Source of the DNA: Flammeovirga yaeyamensis
GTDB lineage: Bacteria > Bacteroidota > Bacteroidia > Cytophagales > Flammeovirgaceae
Assembly (NCBI RefSeq): GCF_018736045.1
Contig: NZ_CP076132.1
Coordinates: 1,783,501-1,847,500, forward strand
Direction: 5' to 3'
Length of the DNA stretch: 64,000 nucleotides
Position numbers and translations under genes: made by a program. The notes under the pieces are model-generated. The model was not told the origin of the DNA, ran no database searches, and saw only the letters and a program-made list of their open reading frames with translations. Shown here piece after piece: positions 17,501 through 25,301 of the stretch (its first letter is position 1; each line of letters starts with the position of its first letter).

Positions 17501-18421
17501 TGTACTACAGCCTAAAGACCAAATACGAACAATGTCTTTGTCCTTAAATACTTTTGGAATAATGCTCTGTTCTACAAAATCCCATTCTTCTAAATCTCTG
17601 AAAAATGAAGTCACCCCAATGAGAAAACTATTGGCAAGTGAATCCAATTCCTTAGGGTGTGTTGTTAAATGCTGATAGTATTTTTCGATGGAATTGAAGT
17701 TTTGGTATTCCATCATTTTTAAAATTCGACGATATAACGTCTGTGTTTTATAACTTCCGAAATTAATGTTCGATTTAGAGCTGACTAAACTGATAATATG
17801 ATCGAGTACTTTAAATCCTTTTCCAGCTCTATTCGAATTTCCATTGGTAGAAATAAACTCTAATATTTGAGATAGATCTTCAATACTAGAAATAAAATCA
17901 ATTGGATTGGTTTGAATGGCAGAGAAAGGCATGCCATTAAACTTCGCAGAATCCGGGTGCTGTACAATAGAAATACCATTATTGGCATTGATATATCTCA
18001 ACCCTTCAGTTCCATCAGATCCTGTTCCTGATAAAATAATTCCAATGGCTTTTTCTTTATAAGTAGTGGCTAAGCTTTTAAATAGAATGTTGATAGGATA
18101 AGATAATTTATCCCTTTTACTTGTTTTTTCCTTTACAACAATCTTATTGTTCTCTATGCTTAAAGTTGTATGGTTATTAATTAAATAAATATGATTCTTC
18201 TTCAGAAAATGATCTTTATTTACTTCAATTATTGGAATTTTAGTCACTTTCTTCAAAAGTTCTGGTATTAAACTTTTATGTTCTATTGATAAATGCAGAA
18301 CAACAATAAAACACATATCAGTATTGTTATTCAGCTTTTCAAATAAGTTGTTAATTGCTTCAAGGCCACCTGCAGAGGCACCGATGCCAACTACAAATTT
18401 AGGATAGTTATTCTCAGTCAT
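14504..18421 (-). CDS. CheB-CheR-PAS sensor histidine kinase hybrid
   Basis: The 1305-residue cytoplasmic protein has, in order: a CheB methylesterase domain (~8-190; triad Ser16 in GASAGG, His43 in LHLS, Asp136 in GTGSDG); a CheR SAM methyltransferase domain (~200-470; SAM loop SLGCSTGQEAYTLA, then ITCRNLLIYF); a PAS-like segment; a long coiled coil (~640-700) with repeats of the NEELQSSNEEL type; two to three more PAS-like domains; and a histidine-kinase core with H-box His1095 (YIASHNIRSPLSN), N-box NLLSNAIKYRS, DNGMGID and GLGLFLTK. No receiver domain and no transmembrane helix are present, so both input and output partners must be separate proteins. The BLUF gene at its 3' end and the nearby CheY-like protein are the obvious candidates. 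The ATG is divergent from the SRPBCC gene. Confidence 0.93.
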   Translation of the reverse strand: MTENNYPKFVVGIGASAGGLEAINNLFEKLNNNTDMCFIVVLHLSIEHKSLIPELLKKVTKIPIIEVNKDHFLKKNHIYLINNHTTLSIENNKIVVKEKTSKRDKLSYPINILFKSLATTYKEKAIGIILSGTGSDGTEGLRYINANNGISIVQHPDSAKFNGMPFSAIQTNPIDFISSIEDLSQILEFISTNGNSNRAGKGFKVLDHIISLVSSKSNINFGSYKTQTLYRRILKMMEYQNFNSIEKYYQHLTTHPKELDSLANSFLIGVTSFFRDLEEWDFVEQSIIPKVFKDKDIVRIWSLGCSTGQEAYTLAILVLEELEKIKEEKEVKIFATDLNNKAIQYASEGSFTEKELNEIPTKFLKKYFFKNGNKYTVNENVRQLITFVKHDILETPPFLNIDLITCRNLLIYFKKENQYKILNTIKFSLNKGGYLFLGPSEKNFSDKFLKEIDVKKKFFQLTENFKIIDIDQRHKFENQKTLSPVELEITQFKENTFATDIEKRLIQFFCQPFIVVDFDENIIYSTKETGKYLFFPQKELVLKEVFDFEVYIDIIREIKKVKEDGKSRKLKNISFNNVTEGLVSDIIIRKFTLNIDSDNIILEFVPIKKDNQDNILEQDNTIQNLKDEIKHLHLELKNANKKIEGINENYQINNEELMSSNEELQSSNEELQSVNEELYTVNQEYKEKLTEISVLNNDFLNLFKSAGIASLYLDNDLKIRRIAPNASDFFGIENEDLGRSILQFNTFFKIKGSFYQSIEDAVKVNQIQEQEISDNEGKKYLLRVSPCVDKDFEADGVILSFIPISDFNPTKKLLALNEEHQEKISQFKTISKHLDLHSWTWLFDEKKVLISGKEYNNISAENFDSFIKNKYGETVQNESYLSFRNKLNDCIQYGKEFKTNIHLETKVILIDCSSINKNHKIIGLHGILKDITKEYKKEKVIGDLANTYLDLLDLDHFGTISIPDIKKDTVNVNDTLLKWLEVQDKNIKIDKSFILNIIQKEDEKKLYQLLKEKPKHFDITLRIKTLNSEKLHLRLAGKITKEDNHFSLLCLVFDISETKSMEYQWKETVNLAEKTAQTLAVQNEQLESYTYIASHNIRSPLSNLLSLVELYHNENDDKEKEKYIQLFEKALAQLEKTVNNLTDAIKVQQKTSLQRSNINIKEELMKVLDILSGNMKKHGVLISMDVERGLTFSYPEEYLRSIFLNLLSNAIKYRSEDRLPKIEVEVYSENNQIVISVKDNGMGIDLEKFGQRIFGMNQTFHHNEDARGLGLFLTKTQVEATGGTIQVDSKVNVGTKFTIKLPNDN

Positions 18422-18490
18422 ATTAGTTTTTTTAAAACTTACATCAATATAGTCATAAGATTTTAATAATATTTTTTATAACTAATTTAT

Positions 18491-18520
18491 TTTGCATCGA
18501 TGATTACAATTGTAACTTTA
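18491..18520 (+). promoter_or_regulatory. Promoter of SRPBCC gene with embedded palindrome
   Basis: TTTG (18491-18494) and TAACTTTA (18513-18520) are separated by 18 bases, close to the Bacteroidota -33/-7 arrangement. A perfect 12-bp palindrome TTACAATTGTAA (18504-18515) overlaps the spacer and the first bases of the -7 element, where a repressor would block the promoter. The same palindrome, extended to 14 bp, recurs at 41232-41245. Confidence 0.5.
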
Positions 18521-18541
18521 CAGCATCAATTTATTTAAATA

Positions 18542-19096
18542 ATGAGAATATTTCGTTTTTTTTCCTTAGGTGTATTCACTGCATTAGTCTTTATTATTGG
18601 AGGGGCTTTATTGCTTCCATCTGAATATAATGTTCATCAAAAAATCTTTATTAAAGAGAAACCAAGCACTATTTTTCCTTTTATTAATAATTTAAAAAAA
18701 TGGAATTCTTGGGCATTTATTGATGATGAAAATAATGCTAGATTGTCGCCAATGTATTCAGGCCCTGAAGAAGGAGAGGGAGCGATCCATACTTGGATGG
18801 ACTATCATGGAAATAATGCTAAAATTCAGATATTAGCTTCAGAACCTTTTGAAAAAGTAAAACTACAAATGACCACAAATGATGGAGCATTTATTTCTGA
18901 TATTCATTTTACCATTGAAGGAGATCAGAATGGAAGTGTGGTAGTTTGGGATGAAAAGGGAGATTTTGGCTTCCAATTGTCTGCTAGAGTAGTTGCTTTT
19001 ATGTCGGATTATGAAACTAAAATTGGAGAACAATACCAACAAGCATTAGAACAATTAAAGAATAGAGTAGAAGAAACTTCTACACCAAAACAATAG
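18542..19096 (+). CDS. Membrane-anchored SRPBCC (polyketide-cyclase/START-like) family protein
   Basis: The 184-residue protein starts with one hydrophobic segment (residues 7-26, FFSLGVFTALVFIIGGALLL) and continues into an SRPBCC-type fold: VHQKIFIKEKPSTIFPFINN, LKKWNSWAF and the SGPEEGEGAIHTW stretch are characteristic of the polyketide-cyclase/dehydrase-like group, which binds hydrophobic ligands. The specific ligand is unknown. Its 3' end overlaps the 3' end of convergent pgeF by 17 bases. It is divergent from the CheB-CheR-kinase. Confidence 0.75.
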   Translation: MRIFRFFSLGVFTALVFIIGGALLLPSEYNVHQKIFIKEKPSTIFPFINNLKKWNSWAFIDDENNARLSPMYSGPEEGEGAIHTWMDYHGNNAKIQILASEPFEKVKLQMTTNDGAFISDIHFTIEGDQNGSVVVWDEKGDFGFQLSARVVAFMSDYETKIGEQYQQALEQLKNRVEETSTPKQ

Positions 19097-19862
19097 CACC
19101 TCCAAAACGACCGGTTTGATTAGGTGATGCCTTTCGTGCTGAAAAGAATCGATGATCTGTAAAGGTATTGATTGGCATGAATTCGATGTTTTGTTCTAAG
19201 ATTCCATTTGTTTTACATTGATATTTCTGACAAGCAGTAATGTCGAGATATCTTTTTTGAACATCAGGATGTTCACTTAAAACTTGATCTATAATCTCTG
19301 GATATGCTTCCTCAAAAAGTTGGGCGACCTCTAGACCTATCTCATACGTTTCTTTTTTTATAAAAGGTCCAAAGCATACTTTAATGTCAGAAGGTTGACA
19401 TCCAAATTCATTGTTCATACCCTCAATTCCTTTTGTGAGAATTTTAAGTTCAGTGCCTTTCCAACCAGAATGAATTGCACCTATCACTTTTTGTATGGGA
19501 TCGAATAATAGGATTGGAGTACAGTCTGCTGCTAACGTAAGTAAACCTACGCCTCTAACATTGGTAATTAAGCCATCAGTTTTAGGAAAAGGAAGAGGAC
19601 TCGATATCAAGTCCTCTAAATTATCTTCTTTGATAATGCCAATAGTATTGGTATGTTGTTGATCTCCAATAAAAAGATGATCACAACCTAAAGCTTCTTT
19701 TACTCTTTTCCTGTTTTCCAGAACATCTTCTTTTTTGTCATGTGCTAGATTCCCAAGATTTAAAGAATCAAAAGGAACCTGACTCACTCCACCATTCCTA
19801 GTGGTAATAAAATGATGAATAGGCTCATCTTTTAAAAGTGAAAAGGAAAGAGTTTCAAGCAT
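19080..19862 (-). CDS. pgeF: Peptidoglycan editing factor / laccase-domain (YfiH, LACC1 type) protein
   Basis: The 260-residue protein belongs to the YfiH/multicopper-polyphenol-oxidase-like family. Members act on purine nucleosides (LACC1) and PgeF corrects mis-incorporated serine in peptidoglycan precursors. The zinc/active-site signatures are visible: GDQQHTN, AADCTPILLFDPIQKVIGAI followed by HSGWKG, and the C-terminal FFSARK. It starts 5 bases after the hisA stop, so it is probably the last gene of hisH-hisA-pgeF. The convergent overlap of 17 bases with the SRPBCC gene leaves no room for a separate terminator. Confidence 0.88.
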   Translation of the reverse strand: MLETLSFSLLKDEPIHHFITTRNGGVSQVPFDSLNLGNLAHDKKEDVLENRKRVKEALGCDHLFIGDQQHTNTIGIIKEDNLEDLISSPLPFPKTDGLITNVRGVGLLTLAADCTPILLFDPIQKVIGAIHSGWKGTELKILTKGIEGMNNEFGCQPSDIKVCFGPFIKKETYEIGLEVAQLFEEAYPEIIDQVLSEHPDVQKRYLDITACQKYQCKTNGILEQNIEFMPINTFTDHRFFSARKASPNQTGRFGGAIVLV

Positions 19863-19867
19863 TTTAG

Positions 19868-20602
19868 TTATTTACTATTGTGTGCATAAATCTGATCAAT
19901 ACTTATTGTGCCTTCGTAAATTGCTTTACCCACAACTACTGCAGGAATACCTGCTTCGTCCAATTTTGTGAGGTCATCAAATTTACTTACACCGCCACTT
20001 GCAATCAATTCCATATCTGGAAATTCAGCAATTATTTCTTGGTACAAAGCGGTATTAGGTCCTTGCATCATACCATCTTTAGAAATATCAGTACAAAGCA
20101 CTTTAGTAATTCCTTTAGAAGTATAGTTTTTCAAGAAATCAAAAAGTGGCAATTGACTGTCTTCTTGCCAGCCGCTAACAGCAATTTTTTTGTCTTTTGC
20201 ATCAGCAGCTAAAATCATACGTTCAGCTCCAAATTTTTCAATCCAGCTGACAAATTTATCTTCTGCTTTTACCGCAATAGAACCACATGTGACCATTTCA
20301 GCACCATGATCGAATACTTTTTGCAAGTCTTCATCAGATTGGATACCTCCTCCAAAATCAACTACTAAATTGGTGTTTTTAACAATACGTTCTAAAACAG
20401 GGTAGTTCACTACCTTTTTCACTTTAGCACCGTCCAAATCAACCAAATGCAAACGTTTTATTCCTGCATCTTCAAATTGTTTTGCAATGTCTAAAGGATC
20501 TTTTGCATATACTGTTTTTTGAGCATAATCGCCCTGTGATAACCTTACTAGTTGACCGTCGATAAGATCAATAGCCGGAATAATTTCTAATCGTTTGCTC
20601 AT
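19868..20602 (-). CDS. hisA: ProFAR isomerase
   Basis: The 244-residue (beta/alpha)8 enzyme isomerises 5'-ProFAR to PRFAR in histidine synthesis. The N-terminal IIPAIDLIDGQLVRL carries the catalytic Asp, the HLVDLDGAK and VDFGGGIQS phosphate-binding loops are present, CTDISKDGMMQGPN carries the second catalytic Asp, and ASGGVS with VVGKAIYEG closes the barrel. It starts one base after the hisH stop. HisF, the partner of HisH, is not in the window on this side; the operon continues into pgeF instead. Confidence 0.96.
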   Translation of the reverse strand: MSKRLEIIPAIDLIDGQLVRLSQGDYAQKTVYAKDPLDIAKQFEDAGIKRLHLVDLDGAKVKKVVNYPVLERIVKNTNLVVDFGGGIQSDEDLQKVFDHGAEMVTCGSIAVKAEDKFVSWIEKFGAERMILAADAKDKKIAVSGWQEDSQLPLFDFLKNYTSKGITKVLCTDISKDGMMQGPNTALYQEIIAEFPDMELIASGGVSKFDDLTKLDEAGIPAVVVGKAIYEGTISIDQIYAHNSK

Positions 20603-20603
20603 T

Positions 20604-21191
20604 TTAGCACTCTGTAATGAAGTTTTGAATAATTTTTTGTCCTACATCTCCACTTTTTTCAGGGTGGAATTGAGCAGCATAAAAATTGTCTTTATGAAGA
20701 GATGCACTGTATGGATGTACATAGTCAGTCACTGCAATAGTTTCTTCACACAACTCAGCGTAATAACTGTGTACGTAATAGACATAATCATTATTCTCTA
20801 ACCCTGTATACAAAGGTGTTTTTAGATCATGAATATTGTTCCACCCCATATGAGGGACCTTTAAACTATCACTTTCAAATTTCTTGACATGAGTATCAAA
20901 AATACCTAGACAATCGGTATCTCTTTCCTCAGAATGTTGACACATTAATTGTAATCCAAGACAAATGCCAAGGGTAGGTTGTTTTAATTCTTTAATCAGT
21001 ACATCTAGATTTCTAGCTTTTAGATAATCCATTGCTGATTTTGCTTCGCCAACACCAGGGAATATCACTTTATCCGCAGATAAGATTTCCTCTTTTTGGT
21101 CTGTTAGAATAGGTTCAATGCCAATACGTTGTAATGCATATCTTACTGACTGTACATTACCGGCATTGTATTTAATGATAGCAACTTTCAT
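20604..21191 (-). CDS. hisH: Imidazole glycerol phosphate synthase, glutaminase subunit
   Basis: The 195-residue class-I glutamine amidotransferase supplies ammonia to HisF. The nucleophile Cys is in LGICLGLQLMC, and the His-Glu pair is in AAQFHPEKSG near the C-terminus. IKYNAGNVQSV at the N-terminus is typical of HisH. First gene of hisH-hisA-pgeF, with a candidate TAATTTTG promoter element (minus strand, 21261-21268) and a 19-base palindrome in the leader. Confidence 0.96.
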   Translation of the reverse strand: MKVAIIKYNAGNVQSVRYALQRIGIEPILTDQKEEILSADKVIFPGVGEAKSAMDYLKARNLDVLIKELKQPTLGICLGLQLMCQHSEERDTDCLGIFDTHVKKFESDSLKVPHMGWNNIHDLKTPLYTGLENNDYVYYVHSYYAELCEETIAVTDYVHPYSASLHKDNFYAAQFHPEKSGDVGQKIIQNFITEC

Positions 21192-21217
21192 CGATTAGCT
21201 ATTTTGTGATGCTTCTG

Positions 21218-21268
21218 TTTACTTTTAAAAAGTAAAATCAGTAAAGCTTTAAACGAAAGTCAAAATTA
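21218..21268 (-). promoter_or_regulatory. hisH operon promoter element and leader palindrome
   Basis: On the minus strand TAATTTTG (21261-21268) fits the TAnnTTTG -7 consensus about 70 bases before hisH. Between it and the ATG lies TTTACTTTT-A-AAAAGTAAA (21218-21236), two perfect 9-base arms around one base, a possible operator or leader structure. No -33 element at proper spacing was identified. Confidence 0.4.
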
Positions 21269-21312
21269 CAATACTTTCCAAAGAATGAAAATAGATGAGT
21301 TGATTTCATAAA

Positions 21313-21357
21313 AAAACGGCTTATTTATGATGATATTTTACATAAATAAGCCGTTTT
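21313..21357. terminator. Bidirectional terminator downstream of the GH13 gene
   Basis: A perfect 17-bp stem (21313-21329 pairs with 21341-21357; core ACGGCTTATTTATG) with an 11-base loop, flanked by A-run and T-run. It lies 21 bases past the GH13 stop on the minus strand and separates that gene from the hisH promoter. Confidence 0.85.
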
Positions 21358-21377
21358 GTTATAGAATTGTCTGCTAT

Positions 21378-23249
21378 CTAAAATGTCAAATACATTGCAG
21401 AATAAGGGGCGATACTTATGGATGAACCACTTTCTTTTGCCTTATCCAACGAAATACTCACACTTTGTCCGGATAATAAATCTTTTGTTTTGACTTCATC
21501 TAAATTAGATACTCCAATAGCATCAATAACAATCGATGGAATGATTAAGTCCAGCTCCATTTCTTGATCTGAGAAATTGGTTATTACAAGGACTCTTTCG
21601 CTCTCATCAAATCTAATGAAGCTATATACTTTATCAGTATTGTATTTAGCATTTGTGCGGTTAAATTGCTGAAGATCGATAAGCTTACCACTTCGAATAG
21701 CGGAAGACTCAGTAGAAGCTTTGATAATATCCTTATACTGTTTTCTTAATGTTCTTTGTTCTGCAGATAATTGGCCGCCATCATATTTATGATTGTTCAC
21801 CCATTTTTGATGTTCAGGAACACCCCAATAATCAAAAATTGTGGTTCTTCCATCATCTCCACTAAAGCCTGAAACATTTTTCCCAGGTTCTCCCACTTCT
21901 TGACCGAAATAAATCATCACAGGGCCACTACCTAATGCAGCACTTACGGCCATTCCAGGTATGCCTAATTGTGGATCGTTTGAAAACTCTTTAGAAGCAA
22001 TTCTTTGCTCATCGTGATTTTCTAAAAAGCGAAGCATGTGGTTATTAAATCCATCCATCTCTTTCCAAACCTTTGTCAAGTGAGAAAGAGAAGAACCCTC
22101 ACGATCCTCCATAACTGCACGTAAAGTATCATAAACACCTACTTTGTCGTAGAGGTAATCAAATTTTCCATTGAAGATATAATTTTCGTATTCTTTAGGA
22201 TTGTACACCTCTGCAATGAATCGGATATTAGGATTGATTTTTTTGATTCTTGGAATCATCCAGCCCCAATATTCTACAGGAACCATTTCAGCCATATCAC
22301 AGCGGAAACCGTCTACCCCTTTTTCTGTCCAATACGTTAGGATTTCTAATGTTTTCTTCCAAGTTGAAGGTACATCTCCATCGATATCAAATACTTTTTC
22401 TCCATTACCAGAAATATGATTTACACCGTAATTCAAACGTACAGTTTCAAACCAGTCATTCACAGTAGGGTTAGGAGTTACAGCCCCATTTCCTGATACT
22501 TTTGCAGGTACTTCTTTAAACTTTCCATCCGCTAAAGGAAATTTTGCTCCTCCTAAAGGTTTGTATCCTTCAGGAACTACAAATGGCTTACCGGGTAAAT
22601 AGTAGAAATTATTATTAGGGTCAAAACCTTTCTTTAGGTTATCTGAAGCACCTAAATCTTTAACTCCTTTCGGTTTTTTATCAGAGTAATATGAACGAGC
22701 AACATGGTTCGGTACGAAATCAATAATTACTTTTAAACCTTCATCATGTGTTCTTTTGATTAAGGCTTCGAATTCTTCAACACGTTGATTTACATTATTG
22801 GCTAAATCAGGATTAACATCATAGTAATCTTTAATCGCATATGGAGAACCTGCACGCCCTTTTACCACGTCGGCATCATCTAATCGGATGCCATATTTTC
22901 TGTAATCTGTAATTACTGCATGTTCAATTACTCCTGTGTACCAAACGTGGGTAGCCCCCAGGTCTTTTATTCCTTTTAAAGCCGCCTCATTGATATCATC
23001 AAATTTACCGACTCCATTTTGTTTTAGAGTTCCCCAAGGAATATTGTTTGTTGTAGTGTTACCAAAGAGACGTGTCATCATTTGATATACTACAATTTTA
23101 TGGTCTTCAATATTTTCTGTTGAACTTGATATATCGTAAAGATGTTTCATTTTCTTTTCATCTTCTTGATTACCAGAAGAACAACCAAACAAAAGTAACG
23201 TAAAAATACCTATTATAAGGTAAGGGAATTTGCGTCGAATTATATTCAT
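21378..23249 (-). CDS. GH13 alpha-amylase family lipoprotein
   Basis: The 623-residue secreted glycosidase has a lipoprotein signal (LLLFGC, Cys23), so it is membrane-anchored. GH13 regions are intact: region I DFVPNHV (Asp177-His182), region II GFRCDMAE with nucleophile Asp318, region III FIAEVYN with acid/base Glu347, region IV LENHDEQR with Asp413. A C-terminal beta domain (~530-623) closes it. It would cleave alpha-1,4-glucans such as starch or glycogen; the exact product is not predictable. No SusC/SusD pair lies nearby, so it is not in a classical polysaccharide locus. A terminator follows at 21313-21357 and another lies just upstream. Confidence 0.92.
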   Translation of the reverse strand: MNIIRRKFPYLIIGIFTLLLFGCSSGNQEDEKKMKHLYDISSSTENIEDHKIVVYQMMTRLFGNTTTNNIPWGTLKQNGVGKFDDINEAALKGIKDLGATHVWYTGVIEHAVITDYRKYGIRLDDADVVKGRAGSPYAIKDYYDVNPDLANNVNQRVEEFEALIKRTHDEGLKVIIDFVPNHVARSYYSDKKPKGVKDLGASDNLKKGFDPNNNFYYLPGKPFVVPEGYKPLGGAKFPLADGKFKEVPAKVSGNGAVTPNPTVNDWFETVRLNYGVNHISGNGEKVFDIDGDVPSTWKKTLEILTYWTEKGVDGFRCDMAEMVPVEYWGWMIPRIKKINPNIRFIAEVYNPKEYENYIFNGKFDYLYDKVGVYDTLRAVMEDREGSSLSHLTKVWKEMDGFNNHMLRFLENHDEQRIASKEFSNDPQLGIPGMAVSAALGSGPVMIYFGQEVGEPGKNVSGFSGDDGRTTIFDYWGVPEHQKWVNNHKYDGGQLSAEQRTLRKQYKDIIKASTESSAIRSGKLIDLQQFNRTNAKYNTDKVYSFIRFDESERVLVITNFSDQEMELDLIIPSIVIDAIGVSNLDEVKTKDLLSGQSVSISLDKAKESGSSISIAPYSAMYLTF

Positions 23250-23280
23250 TTACGGTTAGTTTTAATTGACAAAACAAAAA

Positions 23281-23311
23281 AACTCTCTTTATTTTTATAA
23301 TAAAGAGAGTT
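23281..23311 (-). terminator. Terminator downstream of the 79-residue protein gene
   Basis: AACTCTCTTTATT (23281-23293) pairs perfectly with AATAAAGAGAGTT (23299-23311), loop of 5; on the minus strand it is followed by a run of T. It lies 9 bases past the small gene and 32 bases before the GH13 start. Confidence 0.8.
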
Positions 23312-23319
23312 GAGATATT

Positions 23320-23559
23320 TTACTCACTTTTTTTATTGTAAGCACGTTTTTGATTCAATTGTTGAGCAATTTTGTATAAATCTACTTTAGAGAAAATAGT
23401 ATCATAAATTGCTTGATGTGATTTTACATCTTTAAGATCTTCTTGCATTTGAACTGCAACAGTAAATGGGTTAGTGTCTTTTAGTTGCTTTCTCAGACTA
23501 TTTAAATAATCCTTATCTTTTTTGATTGCATTGAAAATTATTTCTTCAATTTCGTTCAT
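23320..23559 (-). CDS. Small helical protein of unknown function (79 aa)
   Basis: I do not recognise the family. The 79-residue, charged protein is predicted mostly helical, with an N-terminal acidic helix (NEIEEIIFNAIKKDKDYL) and a C-terminal KIAQQLNQKRAYNKKSE tail. There is no signal peptide or membrane segment. A strong terminator directly downstream and an isolated, non-overlapped position support its being real. Upstream is a 285-base AT-rich spacer with a long palindrome shared with the divergent sixA gene. Confidence 0.55.
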   Translation of the reverse strand: MNEIEEIIFNAIKKDKDYLNSLRKQLKDTNPFTVAVQMQEDLKDVKSHQAIYDTIFSKVDLYKIAQQLNQKRAYNKKSE

Positions 23560-23647
23560 AAAATTGTCAAGTTAATATGGTTGATTTATTATTTATGTAT
23601 TATGTAATAATAATTAAAAATAATTAGTTTAAAAAACCTTTTTTCAA

Positions 23648-23678
23648 AAATATTTTTATCAATTTGATAAAAATATTT
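23648..23678. other. Long AT-rich palindrome in divergent spacer
   Basis: AAATATTTTTATC (23648-23660) pairs perfectly with GATAAAAATATTT (23666-23678) around AATTT; the loop itself can close further (ATCAA-T-TTGAT). Outside, CCTTT and AAAGG continue the symmetry. It sits between the divergent 79-residue gene and sixA. A nearby tract repeats AAAAATATTTTTGA. Could be an operator, cruciform or hairpin. Confidence 0.5.
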
Positions 23679-23844
23679 AAAGGATGATTTAAGAAGAATA
23701 TTTCATCTTTTTTAGAAAAATATTTTTGACTTTTTGAGATAAATATACAAGAAAATAGATTTATCATAATTTATATTTTTCATCTAACTCAGTTTACTAA
23801 TAAATTTTGTGTAACTTGATAAAAGATCTTACAGTTAAACCACA

Positions 23845-24330
23845 ATGAAAACACTAATACTAATAAGACACGCTGAAGCAGAATCTGCCTATTTTGGGGT
23901 GGAAGATAAAAATAGAGAATTGACTCAACAAGGCTATGCACAAGCATTGCATATGTCTCAAAAAGTGAAAAGTGGTTCTTATGTGCCAGATATTATTTTC
24001 TTTTCTGACGCTGTTAGAACCCAAATTACCACCCAAGTGCTTCAAGAAACGTTGGATATTCCAGAAGAAGCCACCTTTGAGGAAGGCTCGTTTTATGATG
24101 CAAACGTTGGGAGGTTATTGGATTTTATCAATCAGCGATCTGATGAAGCCGATTGTTTTGCTATTGTTGGTCACAATCCGACCCTCAGTTTTCTAGCTGA
24201 ATATTTAACAGGAGAAGCGTTGGCTTCACTTGCTCCTGCAGATGCTTTAGTAATTACTTTTGATTTTCCATCTTGGAGTATGGTTTCTCAAGCAACTGGA
24301 CAGTCTTTGTGCAGGTATACCGGAAACTAA
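23845..24330 (+). CDS. sixA: SixA-type phosphohistidine phosphatase
   Basis: The 161-residue histidine-phosphatase-superfamily protein has the RHG-type motif LIRHAEAES at the N-terminus, the FFSDAVRTQIT segment with the second phosphate-binding Arg, and the second catalytic His in FAIVGHNPTLS. Size and order match SixA, which dephosphorylates phosphohistidine on signalling proteins (in E. coli, a PTS component). No signal peptide. It is convergent with a HAD phosphatase of the IIA subfamily. The terminal 10 residues (SLCRYTGN) are unremarkable. Confidence 0.8.
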   Translation: MKTLILIRHAEAESAYFGVEDKNRELTQQGYAQALHMSQKVKSGSYVPDIIFFSDAVRTQITTQVLQETLDIPEEATFEEGSFYDANVGRLLDFINQRSDEADCFAIVGHNPTLSFLAEYLTGEALASLAPADALVITFDFPSWSMVSQATGQSLCRYTGN

Positions 24331-24350
24331 TGGATCAGGTTTTATGGTGA

Positions 24351-25124
24351 TTATTTGATAAGTAAACCTACTAGATCATTAAAATTTTCAATTAAATAGT
24401 CGGGTTGAACAGGAGAGTTGTCGGTAAGTTCTTTACGATATTTTCCTGTTTTGACTTGTATAGCAGTTAAGTTAGCTGATTTAGCACCTTGAATATCTCC
24501 GACAATATCATCACCAATCATCAATAGTTCATCTGCAGATAAACCAATTTTTTCAATCGCAGATTCATAAAATGCTTTTTCAGGTTTGCCTATACATACA
24601 CTTTGCGTAGAGGTAGCGAATTCTAATCCAGTAATAAAAGCACCGATATCAATACGGAGGCCATCAGCCGCTTTCCAGAATTTTCCTTTGTGTAGACCGA
24701 CAACTTTACTACCGTTCAATATTTTATTGAAAAGGTTGTTCATAAGTGCGTAGTCCCAATTTTTTCCAATATCACCTACCACAATGACTTCCGGATCAAT
24801 AGTATTTTCCTTTATATTATCATAAAATAGGTTTCTAACGCTAGTTCCTCCTAGTACTTCAACATTATTATACCTCATTTTAGAGACATAATTGTATGCC
24901 GCTAGAGGCGGACTTAAAATCTCATCTTTTCCAACAGGAATACCCATTTTAATCAGTTTATCGAATAATTCTTCTGATGTTATTCCTGAAGTATTGGTGA
25001 CAAATAAGAAAGAATAGCCTTTATTTTTTAAGGTTTTAATACTGTCTATTACTCCTTCAATTAAAACAGAATCGTTGTATAATACTCCGTCAAGATCGCA
25101 AAGTATGCCTTTGATATTTTTCAT
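24351..25124 (-). CDS. HAD-superfamily IIA (NagD/LHPP-like) hydrolase
   Basis: The 257-residue protein has HAD motif I LCDLDGVLYND (two Asp), motif II FVTNTSG and the final GDDIVGDIQGA with metal-binding Asp pair. The IIA-type cap lies between (residues ~80-180). Overall it resembles NagD/LHPP-type phosphatases that act on small phosphorylated metabolites or phospholysine/phosphohistidine; substrate is not determinable. Convergent with sixA, 20 bases apart. Confidence 0.8.
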   Translation of the reverse strand: MKNIKGILCDLDGVLYNDSVLIEGVIDSIKTLKNKGYSFLFVTNTSGITSEELFDKLIKMGIPVGKDEILSPPLAAYNYVSKMRYNNVEVLGGTSVRNLFYDNIKENTIDPEVIVVGDIGKNWDYALMNNLFNKILNGSKVVGLHKGKFWKAADGLRIDIGAFITGLEFATSTQSVCIGKPEKAFYESAIEKIGLSADELLMIGDDIVGDIQGAKSANLTAIQVKTGKYRKELTDNSPVQPDYLIENFNDLVGLLIK

Positions 25125-25269
25125 TTAACTAAATCTTTTTCCTTTTATTTCTATTTATAGGATAAATATTTGATTCACAAAATCATCCTAATCAACAACA
25201 AGAGTTTATTTTTAACTAAACATAACACCATTTGAAACTTTCAAACAATGATACTACTTACCTATGTGT

Positions 25270-25277
25270 TATTTTTG
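25270..25277 (+). promoter_or_regulatory. Putative -7 promoter element of the kelch lipoprotein gene
   Basis: TATTTTTG matches TAnnTTTG exactly, 24 bases before the ATG at 25302. No TTTG at the -33 spacing was seen, so support is partial. Confidence 0.4.
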
Positions 25278-25301
25278 TGACAATAAAATTGAATTCCGTT
25301 A

